From NCBI RefSeq assembly GCF_039655745.1, contig NZ_JBBYXI010000003.1, forward strand, positions 248,001 through 312,000: a DNA stretch of 64,000 nucleotides, read 5' to 3'. Source of the stretch: Hohaiivirga grylli. GTDB lineage: Bacteria > Pseudomonadota > Alphaproteobacteria > Rhizobiales > Beijerinckiaceae. Of this stretch, positions 56,120-64,000 are shown piece by piece; within the stretch, counting starts at the first letter, position 1; every line of letters begins with the position of its first letter. The notes under the pieces were generated by a model. That model ran no database searches. It saw only the letters and a list, made by a program, of their open reading frames with translations, and was not told where the DNA came from. Both the position numbers and the translations under genes were made by a program.

Positions 56120-56156
56120 GTACAGTAAAGCCAGAGCTGGATAAGTTGGGGCAATA

Positions 56157-56492
56157 ATGGAAACAATAACACGCTGGGATCGTATCAGTGCACATGTAAT
56201 CGTGCTTCTGAGAATACTGTATGAGAAGGTCGTCATTTTTGCGATCTTAACGGCAGTGATTATTATCCTGATGAGATATTGGCGTACAGAAGCGCTGACG
56301 TGGGAGAATATTGTTGCTGTGGCTGTCGCAGTTGCCGGTGCCTTTATGGTCAACTGTTATATGCAGTTTTCACGCTATCGCGATATGACGCCGGGCGGCC
56401 TGCCTTCTGATAAGGCAACCACACCGGAAGAGCTGCGCACAAGGCTTTATGAAGAATATCACGTCACGAATATGATGAAGCCAAAGAAGTAA
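56157..56492 (+). CDS. Small inner-membrane protein, unknown function
   Basis: 111 residues with two hydrophobic segments (about 24-40, VVIFAILTAVIIILM, and 50-66, IVAVAVAVAGAFMV) and a charged C-terminal tail (KATTPEELRTRLYEEYH). No motif or family is recognised; size and topology alone are uninformative. It follows amn closely on the same strand. Its stop codon directly abuts the stop of the convergent idi gene. Confidence 0.7.
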   Translation: METITRWDRISAHVIVLLRILYEKVVIFAILTAVIIILMRYWRTEALTWENIVAVAVAVAGAFMVNCYMQFSRYRDMTPGGLPSDKATTPEELRTRLYEEYHVTNMMKPKK

Positions 56493-57017
56493 TCAGGCTT
56501 TCTCGTTTCTTAATTCATTGGCTATCATGATGAACCAGGGTGTGAAGCGCTCTGGTTCTTTTACTATCAGGGCATCAAGCTCATCCATATCATGCCATGC
56601 ATAAGCCATGACTTCATCAGGATTAGGCTGGGGGGCTCCATTAAAGAGACCGGTATAGACATGATCAAATTCATGTTCGATCAGGCCAGTATCTTCAAAT
56701 TCAGCGCGATAAGTAAAACTGTGATGAAAAGTGAGAGGGCAGTCGAAGCCCATCTCAAATTGAAGACGTTTATGTAATGCCTCATCCATGGTTTGATTAA
56801 CCTGCGGGTGACTGCAACAGGTATTGGTCCACAAGCCACCACAATGATATTTTATGAGCGAACGTTGTTGCAACAGCATCCGTCCTTCATCATCAAAGAT
56901 AACGATGGAAAAGGCACGATGTAACGCGCCGGTCTGGTGGGTTTTCAGCTTGTTCTCAGAGCCAATTTCCGTGTTATTTTCATCGACGAGAACCAGCATA
57001 TCCCCGATTTTACTCAT
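56493..57017 (-). CDS. idi: Isopentenyl-diphosphate delta-isomerase, type I
   Basis: A 174-residue Nudix-fold enzyme interconverting IPP and DMAPP for isoprenoid synthesis. Catalytic Cys is in LWTNTCCSHP (C67, the same position as in E. coli Idi) and catalytic Glu in IEHEFDHVY (E116). The Nudix core is altered as in all type I Idi. In bacteria using the MEP pathway the enzyme is dispensable but balances the two isomers. The gene is convergent with the small membrane protein gene, with no bases between the stops. Confidence 0.95.
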   Translation of the reverse strand: MSKIGDMLVLVDENNTEIGSENKLKTHQTGALHRAFSIVIFDDEGRMLLQQRSLIKYHCGGLWTNTCCSHPQVNQTMDEALHKRLQFEMGFDCPLTFHHSFTYRAEFEDTGLIEHEFDHVYTGLFNGAPQPNPDEVMAYAWHDMDELDALIVKEPERFTPWFIMIANELRNEKA

Positions 57018-57377
57018 CTATCTGTTATCCATTGTTTGCGTTCTGAAACGCAGGATGATGATATCAAGGATATATATCTTTCTGACGGATATGTCGTGCT
57101 ATAGCTTTTGGTTGAAGAAAGATATTCGGTAAGCGAATATCCGATAATAATTGAAATGGCGCACTCTTATGCTGACTGCTTAATTTTGATGACCTCAAGT
57201 TTACTGATGCTACCTTAGTTTTGGCAAAAAGACCTGCTGGAAGCAAAGCCTGACAACAACTGTTTAAGAATTTCTGCTCGAACCTGTGAAGGGAGAGCCT
57301 TTCCGCTTGTCAGTTCTTTTTTATTGATATAAAGATATCTTTATATCTTATCTAAATAGATTGCGGGATTTTGCTCC
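57018..57377. other. Divergent region between idi and sahR
   Basis: No gene is visible. It holds the SahR-type operator listed separately, and an imperfect AAGGATATATATCTTT element (57066-57081) near idi whose spacing does not match the operator. Promoters for both genes must lie here. Confidence 0.5.
57326..57347 (+). promoter_or_regulatory. Perfect 22-bp palindrome, probable SahR operator
   Basis: GATATAAAGAT followed by its exact reverse complement, 30 bp upstream of the sahR-like ATG. Dyad symmetry of this size suits an ArsR-family dimer, and autoregulation is usual for SahR regulators of the methionine cycle. Confidence 0.75.
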
Positions 57378-58370
57378 ATGGCTCTTTCGATGGATCGGGC
57401 ACTTGTTGTTTTAAAAGCAGTTGCGGAAGAAACACGCTTCCGTATTCTTGTGCTTTTGCAAGGTGGCGAACTTTCCGTATCAGATCTGACAGATATCCTG
57501 GGACAGTCACAGCCACGTATTTCCCGCCATTTGAAGCTGCTGGTTGATGCAGGCTTGATTGAGCGTCATCGGGAAGGGGCCTGGGCCTTCTTTTCTCTCG
57601 CTCAGGAAACCGATATCTCGAGAATTCTCAGCACGATTTTTGAGTGTCTGGATATCTCTGATCGTATCATTGCCAATGACCGTGATCGTCTTACGCTTGT
57701 GCGTCAGCAACGGGCAGAGAAGGCTCAGGGATATTTCTCTCGTCTGGCAAATGAATGGGATCGTTTGCGCTCTCTCCATGCGTCAGAAGAGGCCGTTGAT
57801 AAAGCTATTCTGGATATTCTTGGTGATAAACCCATTCGTGGTCTTCTCGATCTGGGTACCGGAACTGGCCATATTCTCAAACTCTTGGGCGATAAGGCCA
57901 GCCGCATTGTAGGTCTTGATGCCAGCCATGCGATGCTTTCTGTTGCCCGCGCTAATCTTGAAAAGGCCGGGTTAAGTGGTGTTGAGCTGCGGCAGGGGGA
58001 TATTCATGTTCTGCCATTTGAACGGGATGAATTTGATCTGATTGTGCTGCATCAGGTCTTGCATTATTTTGATGACCCGGCCCGGGCGATCCGTGAAGCA
58101 TCACGATATTTACGCCCTGGCGGGCGATTGCTGATTATCGACTTCGCACCGCATAATCTTGAATTCCTGCGTGAAGAGCAGGAGCATCGTCGTTTGGGCT
58201 TTAGCACTGAGCAGATGACTGGCTGGTTTAATGAAGCCGGGTTGGAGTGTGCAGCAACCTCTGATCTGCCACCGCCAAAGGGTGCAAAAGAAGCACTGAC
58301 TGTTTCCATATGGCTTGGGCAGGATAAACGAATTATGACCGACTGGCCTTTGAACGGGCATGTTGGGTAA
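57378..58370 (+). CDS. sahR: ArsR-methyltransferase fusion regulator (SahR type)
   Basis: 330 residues. The N-terminal ArsR winged helix (about 5-80) includes VAEETRFRILVLLQGGELSVSDLTDILGQSQPRISRHLKLLVDAGLIERHREG. The C-terminal SAM-dependent methyltransferase-like domain has motif I LLDLGTGTGHIL (157-168), LDASHAML and FDLIVLHQVLHYFDDPARAI. Such fusions are known as SahR, which senses S-adenosylhomocysteine and represses methyl-cycle genes. Position as first gene of sahR-metF-metH, directly behind a perfect palindrome, fits that role well. The metal-binding Cys of arsenic sensors is absent. An enzymatic methyltransferase role is not excluded. Confidence 0.85.
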   Translation: MALSMDRALVVLKAVAEETRFRILVLLQGGELSVSDLTDILGQSQPRISRHLKLLVDAGLIERHREGAWAFFSLAQETDISRILSTIFECLDISDRIIANDRDRLTLVRQQRAEKAQGYFSRLANEWDRLRSLHASEEAVDKAILDILGDKPIRGLLDLGTGTGHILKLLGDKASRIVGLDASHAMLSVARANLEKAGLSGVELRQGDIHVLPFERDEFDLIVLHQVLHYFDDPARAIREASRYLRPGGRLLIIDFAPHNLEFLREEQEHRRLGFSTEQMTGWFNEAGLECAATSDLPPPKGAKEALTVSIWLGQDKRIMTDWPLNGHVG

Positions 58371-58413
58371 TCTTTAATTTTCAAGCAAAAGTAAGAGAAA
58401 TCAGGAGCTAAAA

Positions 58414-59304
58414 ATGACATTGGATCATACGCGGTTGAGCCGCCAGAGCGGTTCCCCAATCAATGTTTCATTTGAGTTTTTCCCACCAAAGACCGATGAG
58501 ATGGAAGCAACCTTGTGGGAATCCATTGAGCGCTTGGCACCACTGAACCCGAATTTCGTATCAGTCACTTATGGAGCTGCCGGTTCAACCCGTGAGCGCA
58601 CGCATGCGACTGTTGCGCGTATCGTCAAAGAAACGCACCTGAAGCCAGCCGCTCATTTGACATGTGTTGCCGCCAGTAAGGAAGATGTACTGGATGTTGT
58701 GCATTCCTATCGCGAGGCTGGGGTACGTCATATTGTGGCCCTGCGTGGTGACCCAGTTGATGGCTTGGATGCTCGATATGTTGCACACCCGAAAGGGTTC
58801 CAGCAGACCTGTGATCTGGTGGAGGCAATCAAGAAGGTTGGTGATTTTGAAGTCTCCGTCTCTGCCTACCCAGAGAAGCATCCGGAAGCTTCCAGTCTGG
58901 ATGCTGATATTGATGCTTTGCAGGCCAAGGTTGATGCGGGTGCAGATAGAGCGATTACCCAGTTTTTCTTCGACAACGATGTTTACATGCGCTTTATGGA
59001 TAAGGTGCGGGCAAGGGGTATAACAATTCCGGTTGTACCGGGTATTCTGCCGGTTCTGAACTTTACGCAGACAGCTGCCTTTGCCGAGAAAACACAGACA
59101 AGTATTCCCGCTTGGCTTGCCAATCGTTTCGAAGGGTTGGAGAATGATCCGAAGACGCGACGTCTGATTGCAGCTGCCTGTGCTGCTGAGCAGGTGCTTG
59201 ATCTGGTTGACCAGGGCGTCAATGATTTCCATTTCTATACAATGAACCGGGCCGATCTCGTCTATGCCATTTGTCATCTGCTTGGATTGCGTGCCCAGAA
59301 GTAA
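58414..59304 (+). CDS. metF: Methylenetetrahydrofolate reductase
   Basis: A 296-residue FAD enzyme reducing 5,10-methylene-THF to 5-methyl-THF, the methyl donor for MetH. Conserved stretches: VSFEFFPPKT with the catalytic Glu, FVSVTYGAAGSTRERT, HLTCV, HIVALRGDPV, AITQFFFDND and VVPGILPVLNF. Single-domain bacterial length. It lies 43 bp after sahR and 43 bp before metH, so one operon is likely. Confidence 0.96.
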   Translation: MTLDHTRLSRQSGSPINVSFEFFPPKTDEMEATLWESIERLAPLNPNFVSVTYGAAGSTRERTHATVARIVKETHLKPAAHLTCVAASKEDVLDVVHSYREAGVRHIVALRGDPVDGLDARYVAHPKGFQQTCDLVEAIKKVGDFEVSVSAYPEKHPEASSLDADIDALQAKVDAGADRAITQFFFDNDVYMRFMDKVRARGITIPVVPGILPVLNFTQTAAFAEKTQTSIPAWLANRFEGLENDPKTRRLIAAACAAEQVLDLVDQGVNDFHFYTMNRADLVYAICHLLGLRAQK

Positions 59305-59347
59305 AAACCGGTTTTTACTTTAACCTAGGTTCCCGAGGTAAGAATTT

Positions 59348-62300
59348 ATGTCCGATTTTCAAATTCCCCCGCTTGATGGTCAGGAAATTGCTGCAGCTCT
59401 TCAGAAGGCTGCTTCTGAACGTATTCTTATCCTCGATGGAGCCATGGGAACGGAACTTCAGAAGCAGAAGCTGACAGAAGAAAATTTCCGTGGAGATCTG
59501 TTCCGCGATAGCAAAATCGATCTCAAAGGCAATAACGATATCCTGTCGATGACTTGCCCGGATGCTGTTCGGAAAGTTCATCTCGATTATTTTCTGGCTG
59601 GTGCTGACATTGTCGAGACCAATACCTTCTCAGGGACATCCATTGCACAGGCAGATTACGGGCTGGAGCATGTGGTTCATGAGCTGAACCGGGCAGGCGC
59701 GCAGCTTGCTCGTGAAGCTGCCGTGATTGCTGAGAAGCAGGATGGTCGTCGCCGCTTTGTTGCTGGCGCACTTGGGCCAACAAACCGCACATTATCAATT
59801 TCTCCGGATGTAAATAATCCGGGCTATCGTGCCGTTACATTCGATCAGATGCGGGATGCTTATATTGAGCAGGTCCGTGGTTTGATGGATGGTGGCTCAG
59901 AAATCATTCTGATTGAGACAATCTTTGATACGCTGAATGCCAAGGCGGCCATTGTTGCGGCGCAGACTGTCTTTGCAGAAAGAGGTGTTTTCCTGCCAAT
60001 CATGATTTCCGGAACGATTACTGATCTTTCCGGTCGTACGCTTTCAGGGCAGACACCAAGTGCATTCTGGTATTCGGTTCGTCATGCTGAGCCTTTATCG
60101 ATTGGTTTGAACTGCGCTCTTGGTGCCCGTGAAATGCGTGCGCATATTCAGGAGATCGGGCAGGTTGCCGATACTCTGGTTTGTGCTTATCCAAATGCTG
60201 GCCTTCCAAATGAGTTTGGTCTCTATGACGAAAGCCCGGAGGCTATGGCGGCTCTGGTTTCAGAGTTTGCTGACTCCGGACTGGTGAATATTCTTGGCGG
60301 TTGCTGTGGGACAACGCCTGCACATATTGCTGCCATTGCAAAGGCAGTAGAAGGCAAGAAGCCGCGCTCAGTTCCTGAAGTTGAAGCCCTGATGCGTCTG
60401 TCAGGTTTGGAGCCGTTTGTTCTCACCAAAGATATTCCCTTCGTAAACGTTGGGGAACGGACCAATGTTACGGGTTCTGCGCGTTTCCGTAAGCTGATCA
60501 CCAACGGTGATTATGCAACGGCTCTGGATGTTGCCCGTGATCAGGTGGCTGTCGGTGCGCAGATTATTGACGTGAACATGGATGAAGGCCTTCTGGATTC
60601 AGAGAAGGTGATGACTGAGTATCTCAATCTGGTTGCCTCTGAGCCAGATATTGCCCGTGTTCCGGTCATGGTGGATTCCTCAAAGTTTGAGGTCATTGAG
60701 GCTGGACTGAAGTGCTTGCAGGGTAAGGCAATTGTCAATTCTATTTCGATGAAGGAAGGCGAAGAGAACTTCATCAGGCAGGCGCGCGTTTGTCGCTCAT
60801 ATGGTGCTGCTGTTGTCGTCATGGCCTTTGATGAAAAAGGTCAGGCTGATACGCAGGAACGTAAGGTCGAGATTTGTACGCGTGCCTATAAAATCCTGAC
60901 GGAACAGGTGGGCTTCCCACCAGAAGATATTATCTTCGACCCGAACGTCTTTGCCGTTGCAACGGGTATTGAAGAGCATAATAACTATGGCGTCGACTTC
61001 ATCGAGGCGACACGCATCATTCATGAAACTCTGCCACATACCCATGTCTCAGGCGGTGTTTCCAACCTGTCGTTTTCCTTCCGTGGGAATGAGCCGGTCC
61101 GTGAGGCGATGCATTCTGTCTTCCTTTATCACGCCATCAAGGTTGGTATGGATATGGGGATTGTAAACGCCGGGCAGCTGGCTGTTTATGATGAGATTGA
61201 TCCAGAATTGCGTGAGCTGTGTGAGGACGTTGTTCTCAATCGTCGGGCGGATGCAACAGAATGTCTGCTGGAAGCTGCTCCACGCTTTAAGGGAGATGGC
61301 TCAACCACACAGAAAGTGGTTGATCGGGAATGGCGTGGATGGCCGGTTGAGAAGCGTCTGGAACACGCGCTGGTCAATGGTATCACTGAATTTATTGATG
61401 CTGATACGGAAGAGGCACGTCAGAATTCCACTCGGACACTTGATGTCATCGAGGGGCCTTTGATGTCCGGAATGAACGTGGTTGGTGACCTGTTTGGTGC
61501 CGGTAAGATGTTCCTGCCGCAGGTGGTTAAATCAGCCCGTGTCATGAAGCAGGCCGTGGCTTACCTCATGCCCTTCATGGAAGAAGAAAAGAAAGCCAAT
61601 GGTGATACAGGCAGACAGTCTGCCGGTAAAATCCTGATGGCGACAGTAAAGGGTGATGTTCACGATATTGGCAAGAATATCGTTGGGGTTGTGCTGGCCT
61701 GTAATAACTATGAGGTCATTGATATCGGTGTGATGGTACCGATGCAGCAGATCCTCGATACGGCTAAAAAAGAGAATGTCGATATCATTGGACTTTCGGG
61801 CCTTATTACGCCGTCTCTCGATGAGATGGTCAATGTTGCCAGTGAAATGGAGCGACAGGGCTTTGATATTCCACTGCTGATCGGTGGTGCAACGACAAGC
61901 CGCGTTCATACAGCCGTTAAAATTCACCCTTCCTACGCGAAGGGGCAGGCTATCCATGTCAATGACGCCAGCCGGGCTGTTGGTGTCGTATCTTCACTGC
62001 TGTCTGAAGAAAACAAGGCAGAATACGTTGAAGGTATCCGTGCAGAATATCGCAAGGTTGCGGATGCCCATGCGCGTGCTGAGGCTGATAAGCAGCGTAT
62101 CCCTCTGCAACAGGCTCGTAACAATAGCCTGAAGCTGGATTGGGCGAACTACTCCGTCCAGAAGCCGAGCTTTACCGATGCCCGTATTTTCCAGACATAT
62201 GATGTTGGTGAAGTGCTCCCTTATATCGACTGGACACCATTCTTCCAGACATGGGAGCTGAAAGGACGCTTTCCGGCTATTCTGGAGGATGAAAAGCAGG

Positions 62301-63085
62301 GAGCACCCGCGCGTCAGCTTTATGAAGATGCGCAGGAAATGCTTCAGAAGATTGTTGCCGAACGTTGGTTCAATCCAAAGGCAGTCATCGGTTTTTGGCC
62401 TGCCAATACGGAAGGTGATGACATAAAGCTTTATACCGGTGAAAGCCGCACGGAAGAACTCGCTGTCTTGCATGGTTTGCGCCAGCAGCTTCCACGTCGT
62501 GATGGTAAGCCGAATGTCTGTCTGTCTGACTTTGTTGCCCCCCGGGATAGTGGCGTTGCGGATTATGTTGGTGCCTTTGTTGTTACTTCCGGGCTTGAAG
62601 AAGTGCGTATTGCCGAGAAGTTTGAACGCGCCAATGACGATTATCGATCAATCATGGTCAAAGCTCTGGCAGATCGTATCGCTGAAGCATTTGCTGAGCG
62701 GATGCATGAACGCGTTCGCAAAGAGTTCTGGGGGTACGCATCAGATGAAAATCTTAACAATGATGCCCTGATCAGTGAAGCATATCGCGGTATCCGTCCT
62801 GCTCCGGGATATCCGGCACAGCCAGACCATACTGAGAAGCAGACGATCTTTGATCTGTTGCATGCCGAGCGTCGCATTGGCGTTAAGCTGACAGAATCCT
62901 ATGCCATGTGGCCAGGATCATCGGTATCAGGTCTCTATATTGCGCATCCTGATGCCTATTACTTTGGCGTTGCCAAAGTTGAACGTGATCAGGTTGAGGA
63001 TTATGCAGAGCGTAAAAAACGCCCGGTTGCAGAGATGGAGCGCTGGCTTGGCCCAATACTGAATTACACACCAAGCCGAGATTAA
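59348..63085 (+). CDS. metH: Cobalamin-dependent methionine synthase
   Basis: A 1245-residue four-module enzyme moving the methyl group of methyl-THF to homocysteine via B12. Module 1: homocysteine-binding, ILDGAMGTELQ at the start and zinc Cys pair in ILGGCCGTTPAH. Module 2: pterin-binding, NVGERTNVTGSARF. Module 3: B12 cap and Rossmann part with DVHDIGKNIVGVVL, whose His ligates cobalt, and LIGGATTSRVHTAVKI. Module 4: SAM-dependent reactivation domain with ESYAMWPGSSVSGLYI. It is full length like the E. coli enzyme. Last gene of the sahR operon; it links to the riboswitch-controlled B12 importer at 13-16 kb. Confidence 0.98.
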   Translation: MSDFQIPPLDGQEIAAALQKAASERILILDGAMGTELQKQKLTEENFRGDLFRDSKIDLKGNNDILSMTCPDAVRKVHLDYFLAGADIVETNTFSGTSIAQADYGLEHVVHELNRAGAQLAREAAVIAEKQDGRRRFVAGALGPTNRTLSISPDVNNPGYRAVTFDQMRDAYIEQVRGLMDGGSEIILIETIFDTLNAKAAIVAAQTVFAERGVFLPIMISGTITDLSGRTLSGQTPSAFWYSVRHAEPLSIGLNCALGAREMRAHIQEIGQVADTLVCAYPNAGLPNEFGLYDESPEAMAALVSEFADSGLVNILGGCCGTTPAHIAAIAKAVEGKKPRSVPEVEALMRLSGLEPFVLTKDIPFVNVGERTNVTGSARFRKLITNGDYATALDVARDQVAVGAQIIDVNMDEGLLDSEKVMTEYLNLVASEPDIARVPVMVDSSKFEVIEAGLKCLQGKAIVNSISMKEGEENFIRQARVCRSYGAAVVVMAFDEKGQADTQERKVEICTRAYKILTEQVGFPPEDIIFDPNVFAVATGIEEHNNYGVDFIEATRIIHETLPHTHVSGGVSNLSFSFRGNEPVREAMHSVFLYHAIKVGMDMGIVNAGQLAVYDEIDPELRELCEDVVLNRRADATECLLEAAPRFKGDGSTTQKVVDREWRGWPVEKRLEHALVNGITEFIDADTEEARQNSTRTLDVIEGPLMSGMNVVGDLFGAGKMFLPQVVKSARVMKQAVAYLMPFMEEEKKANGDTGRQSAGKILMATVKGDVHDIGKNIVGVVLACNNYEVIDIGVMVPMQQILDTAKKENVDIIGLSGLITPSLDEMVNVASEMERQGFDIPLLIGGATTSRVHTAVKIHPSYAKGQAIHVNDASRAVGVVSSLLSEENKAEYVEGIRAEYRKVADAHARAEADKQRIPLQQARNNSLKLDWANYSVQKPSFTDARIFQTYDVGEVLPYIDWTPFFQTWELKGRFPAILEDEKQGAPARQLYEDAQEMLQKIVAERWFNPKAVIGFWPANTEGDDIKLYTGESRTEELAVLHGLRQQLPRRDGKPNVCLSDFVAPRDSGVADYVGAFVVTSGLEEVRIAEKFERANDDYRSIMVKALADRIAEAFAERMHERVRKEFWGYASDENLNNDALISEAYRGIRPAPGYPAQPDHTEKQTIFDLLHAERRIGVKLTESYAMWPGSSVSGLYIAHPDAYYFGVAKVERDQVEDYAERKKRPVAEMERWLGPILNYTPSRD

Positions 63086-63086
63086 G

Positions 63087-63112
63087 AAAAAGCCCCGGAG
63101 ACGGGGCTTTTT
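63087..63112. terminator. Bidirectional terminator
   Basis: 10-bp perfect stem AAAAAGCCCC/GGGGCTTTTT with a 6-nt loop, between convergent metH and the cell-wall amidase gene. Confidence 0.92.
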
Positions 63113-63118
63113 AATTAG

Positions 63119-63895
63119 TTATGGTCGGGAATTAATCAGTTCACGCAATGTTGCCAGAGTTGATGTGTCGGCGATACCATCGACCTGATTTTGACGGAAG
63201 TGGCGCTGGAAAGCAGCAACAACATCTTCCATCTGCTGATCATAAACGCCATTGATCATGATGCCGTAGCCATACATGGCAAACATGGCCTGTAAGGCCT
63301 CAATGGGAGCACCTTGATCATCTCGCTTATAAATTGGGCCGGTTGTCATTGAGACAGGTGGAACCCAATGCCCGATACCCTCGCGATGCAACTGCTCCCA
63401 CGGGAATAATTCACCGGGGTCAACCTTGCGTCCGGGAGCAATGTCGGAGTGCCCAAGAATATCCTGCGGTTTAATCTGCCAGCGCTGGGCAATATCTCTA
63501 CAAAGTGCAATGACCGCTTTGATCTGAGCTTCCGGGAAGGGAGGTAAGCCACCCTCATGGCCGGGGTTTGCAATCTCAATGCCGATGGAGCGTGAGTTGA
63601 TATCTTTTTGTCCAGCCCATGATGATACGCCTGCATGCCATGCCCTACGAGCTTCGGGTACAAGCTGAAGAGTGCGGCCATCTTCAAAGATAAAGTAATG
63701 GCAGGAGACTTCAGCGACCGGGTTGCAAAGCCGCTGCAGGGCTTCACCGGCATCTGGCATCCCGGTGTAATGCAGAATGATCAGATCAGGTGCGGATACC
63801 CCGACCCGTTCACCGTGGTTGGGTGACGGAAATACTTTGGTGGCAACAGGGCTGTCGGGTTTGGGATGTTGGCTCATATCGGCAATTTCCATCAT
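63119..63895 (-). CDS. N-acetylmuramoyl-L-alanine amidase (Amidase_2) with peptidoglycan-binding domain
   Basis: 258 residues. Zinc amidase domain: LIILHYTGM (first zinc His), SCHYFIFEDG, RRAWHAGVSSW, SIGIEIANPGH, and HSDIAPGRKVDPGELFPW (further zinc His and catalytic region). C-terminal PG-binding domain: LQAMFAMYGYGIMINGVYDQQMEDVVAAFQRHFR. It is AmiD-like, cleaving the amide between MurNAc and L-Ala, often of anhydro-muropeptides. No signal peptide or lipobox is evident, so it may be cytosolic and act in recycling. ATG codons at 63895, 63892 and 63877 are all possible starts; none has a strong ribosome-binding site. Confidence 0.9.
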   Translation of the reverse strand: MMEIADMSQHPKPDSPVATKVFPSPNHGERVGVSAPDLIILHYTGMPDAGEALQRLCNPVAEVSCHYFIFEDGRTLQLVPEARRAWHAGVSSWAGQKDINSRSIGIEIANPGHEGGLPPFPEAQIKAVIALCRDIAQRWQIKPQDILGHSDIAPGRKVDPGELFPWEQLHREGIGHWVPPVSMTTGPIYKRDDQGAPIEALQAMFAMYGYGIMINGVYDQQMEDVVAAFQRHFRQNQVDGIADTSTLATLRELINSRP

Positions 63896-63944
63896 TGGGA
63901 TGCCGTATATCTATCTGAATATTATGAGGGGAACAATGTATCAG

Positions 63945-63976
63945 GATAAAACTACAGCCGGGATTTCCCGGCTGTA
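63945..63976 (-). terminator. Terminator of a minus-strand gene beyond the right edge
   Basis: Minus strand: 10-bp stem TACAGCCGGG/CCCGGCTGTA, short loop, then GTTTT. No plus-strand gene ends nearby, so it probably closes a gene lying past base 64000. Confidence 0.7.
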
Positions 63977-64000
63977 AATGTTTTCAAGTGATGAAATATC

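Noticed and set aside
57066..57081. Second SahR operator near idi
   Set aside because: AAGGATATATATCTTT is an imperfect dyad with different centre spacing from the perfect palindrome at 57326-57347.
58585..59277. 230-codon frame antisense to metF
   Set aside because: Lies wholly within metF on the opposite strand, with no family resemblance and no start signals.

Overview
The window looks like part of the chromosome of a free-living or host-associated alphaproteobacterium of moderate GC content. Three things suggest this: the block greA-carB-carA facing yqeY-dnaG-rpoD, a large RpoD with an acidic insert, and a fused ArsR-methyltransferase (SahR-type) regulator heading metF-metH. A three-subunit gluconate-dehydrogenase-like operon and an ELM1-like protein fit a Rhodospirillales or Acetobacteraceae-like lineage, but I cannot fix the genus from sequence alone. 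No replication origin, rRNA operon, CRISPR array or intact insertion sequence is visible.

Layout. 1-9.8 kb: three tandem paralogous type Va autotransporters, the first cut by the window edge, with passengers built of Trp-containing beta-strand repeats. 9.9-24 kb: an SDR-like protein, an EF-G-like GTPase, a btuFCD-type ABC importer under a cobalamin riboswitch, a LysR regulator, trxB, an ELM1-like gene, an Lrp regulator, greA and carB. 24-32 kb: carA, yqeY, dnaG, rpoD and a class III nucleotide cyclase. 32-33.6 kb: a tRNA(CAU) whose 3' half recurs in degraded form 1.5 kb downstream. Between the copies lies an AT-rich island with a Panacea-domain gene, an overlapping small unknown gene and its own near-consensus promoter, which reads as a toxin-antitoxin island. 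33.6-40.8 kb: two Sel1-repeat proteins, small envelope or lipoprotein genes, a TraM-like orphan, an RlpA-like protein, an amidase and a DUF488 gene. 41-44 kb: a 2-Cys peroxiredoxin and EttA. 44-48 kb: a fourth autotransporter, with a different barrel and a nine-G tract. 48-52 kb: a membrane-linked GMC dehydrogenase operon (small subunit, flavoprotein, triheme cytochrome c). 52-57 kb: formate-THF ligase, a cold-shock protein, AMP nucleosidase, a small membrane protein and Idi. 57-63 kb: sahR-metF-metH behind a perfect 22-bp palindrome. The right edge has a cell-wall amidase.

How the genes connect. One-carbon and methionine metabolism recurs: fhs and metF supply methyl-THF, metH is B12-dependent, and the riboswitch-controlled importer probably supplies its cobalamin. 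Surface variation is the second theme: four large autotransporters, two with a CtrA-like TTAA-N7-TTAAC box upstream, and one with a poly-G tract where a one-base change would truncate the protein before its barrel. The best candidates for something undescribed are the tRNA-borne Panacea/unknown-protein pair, the orphan TraM-like protein and the poly-G autotransporter.
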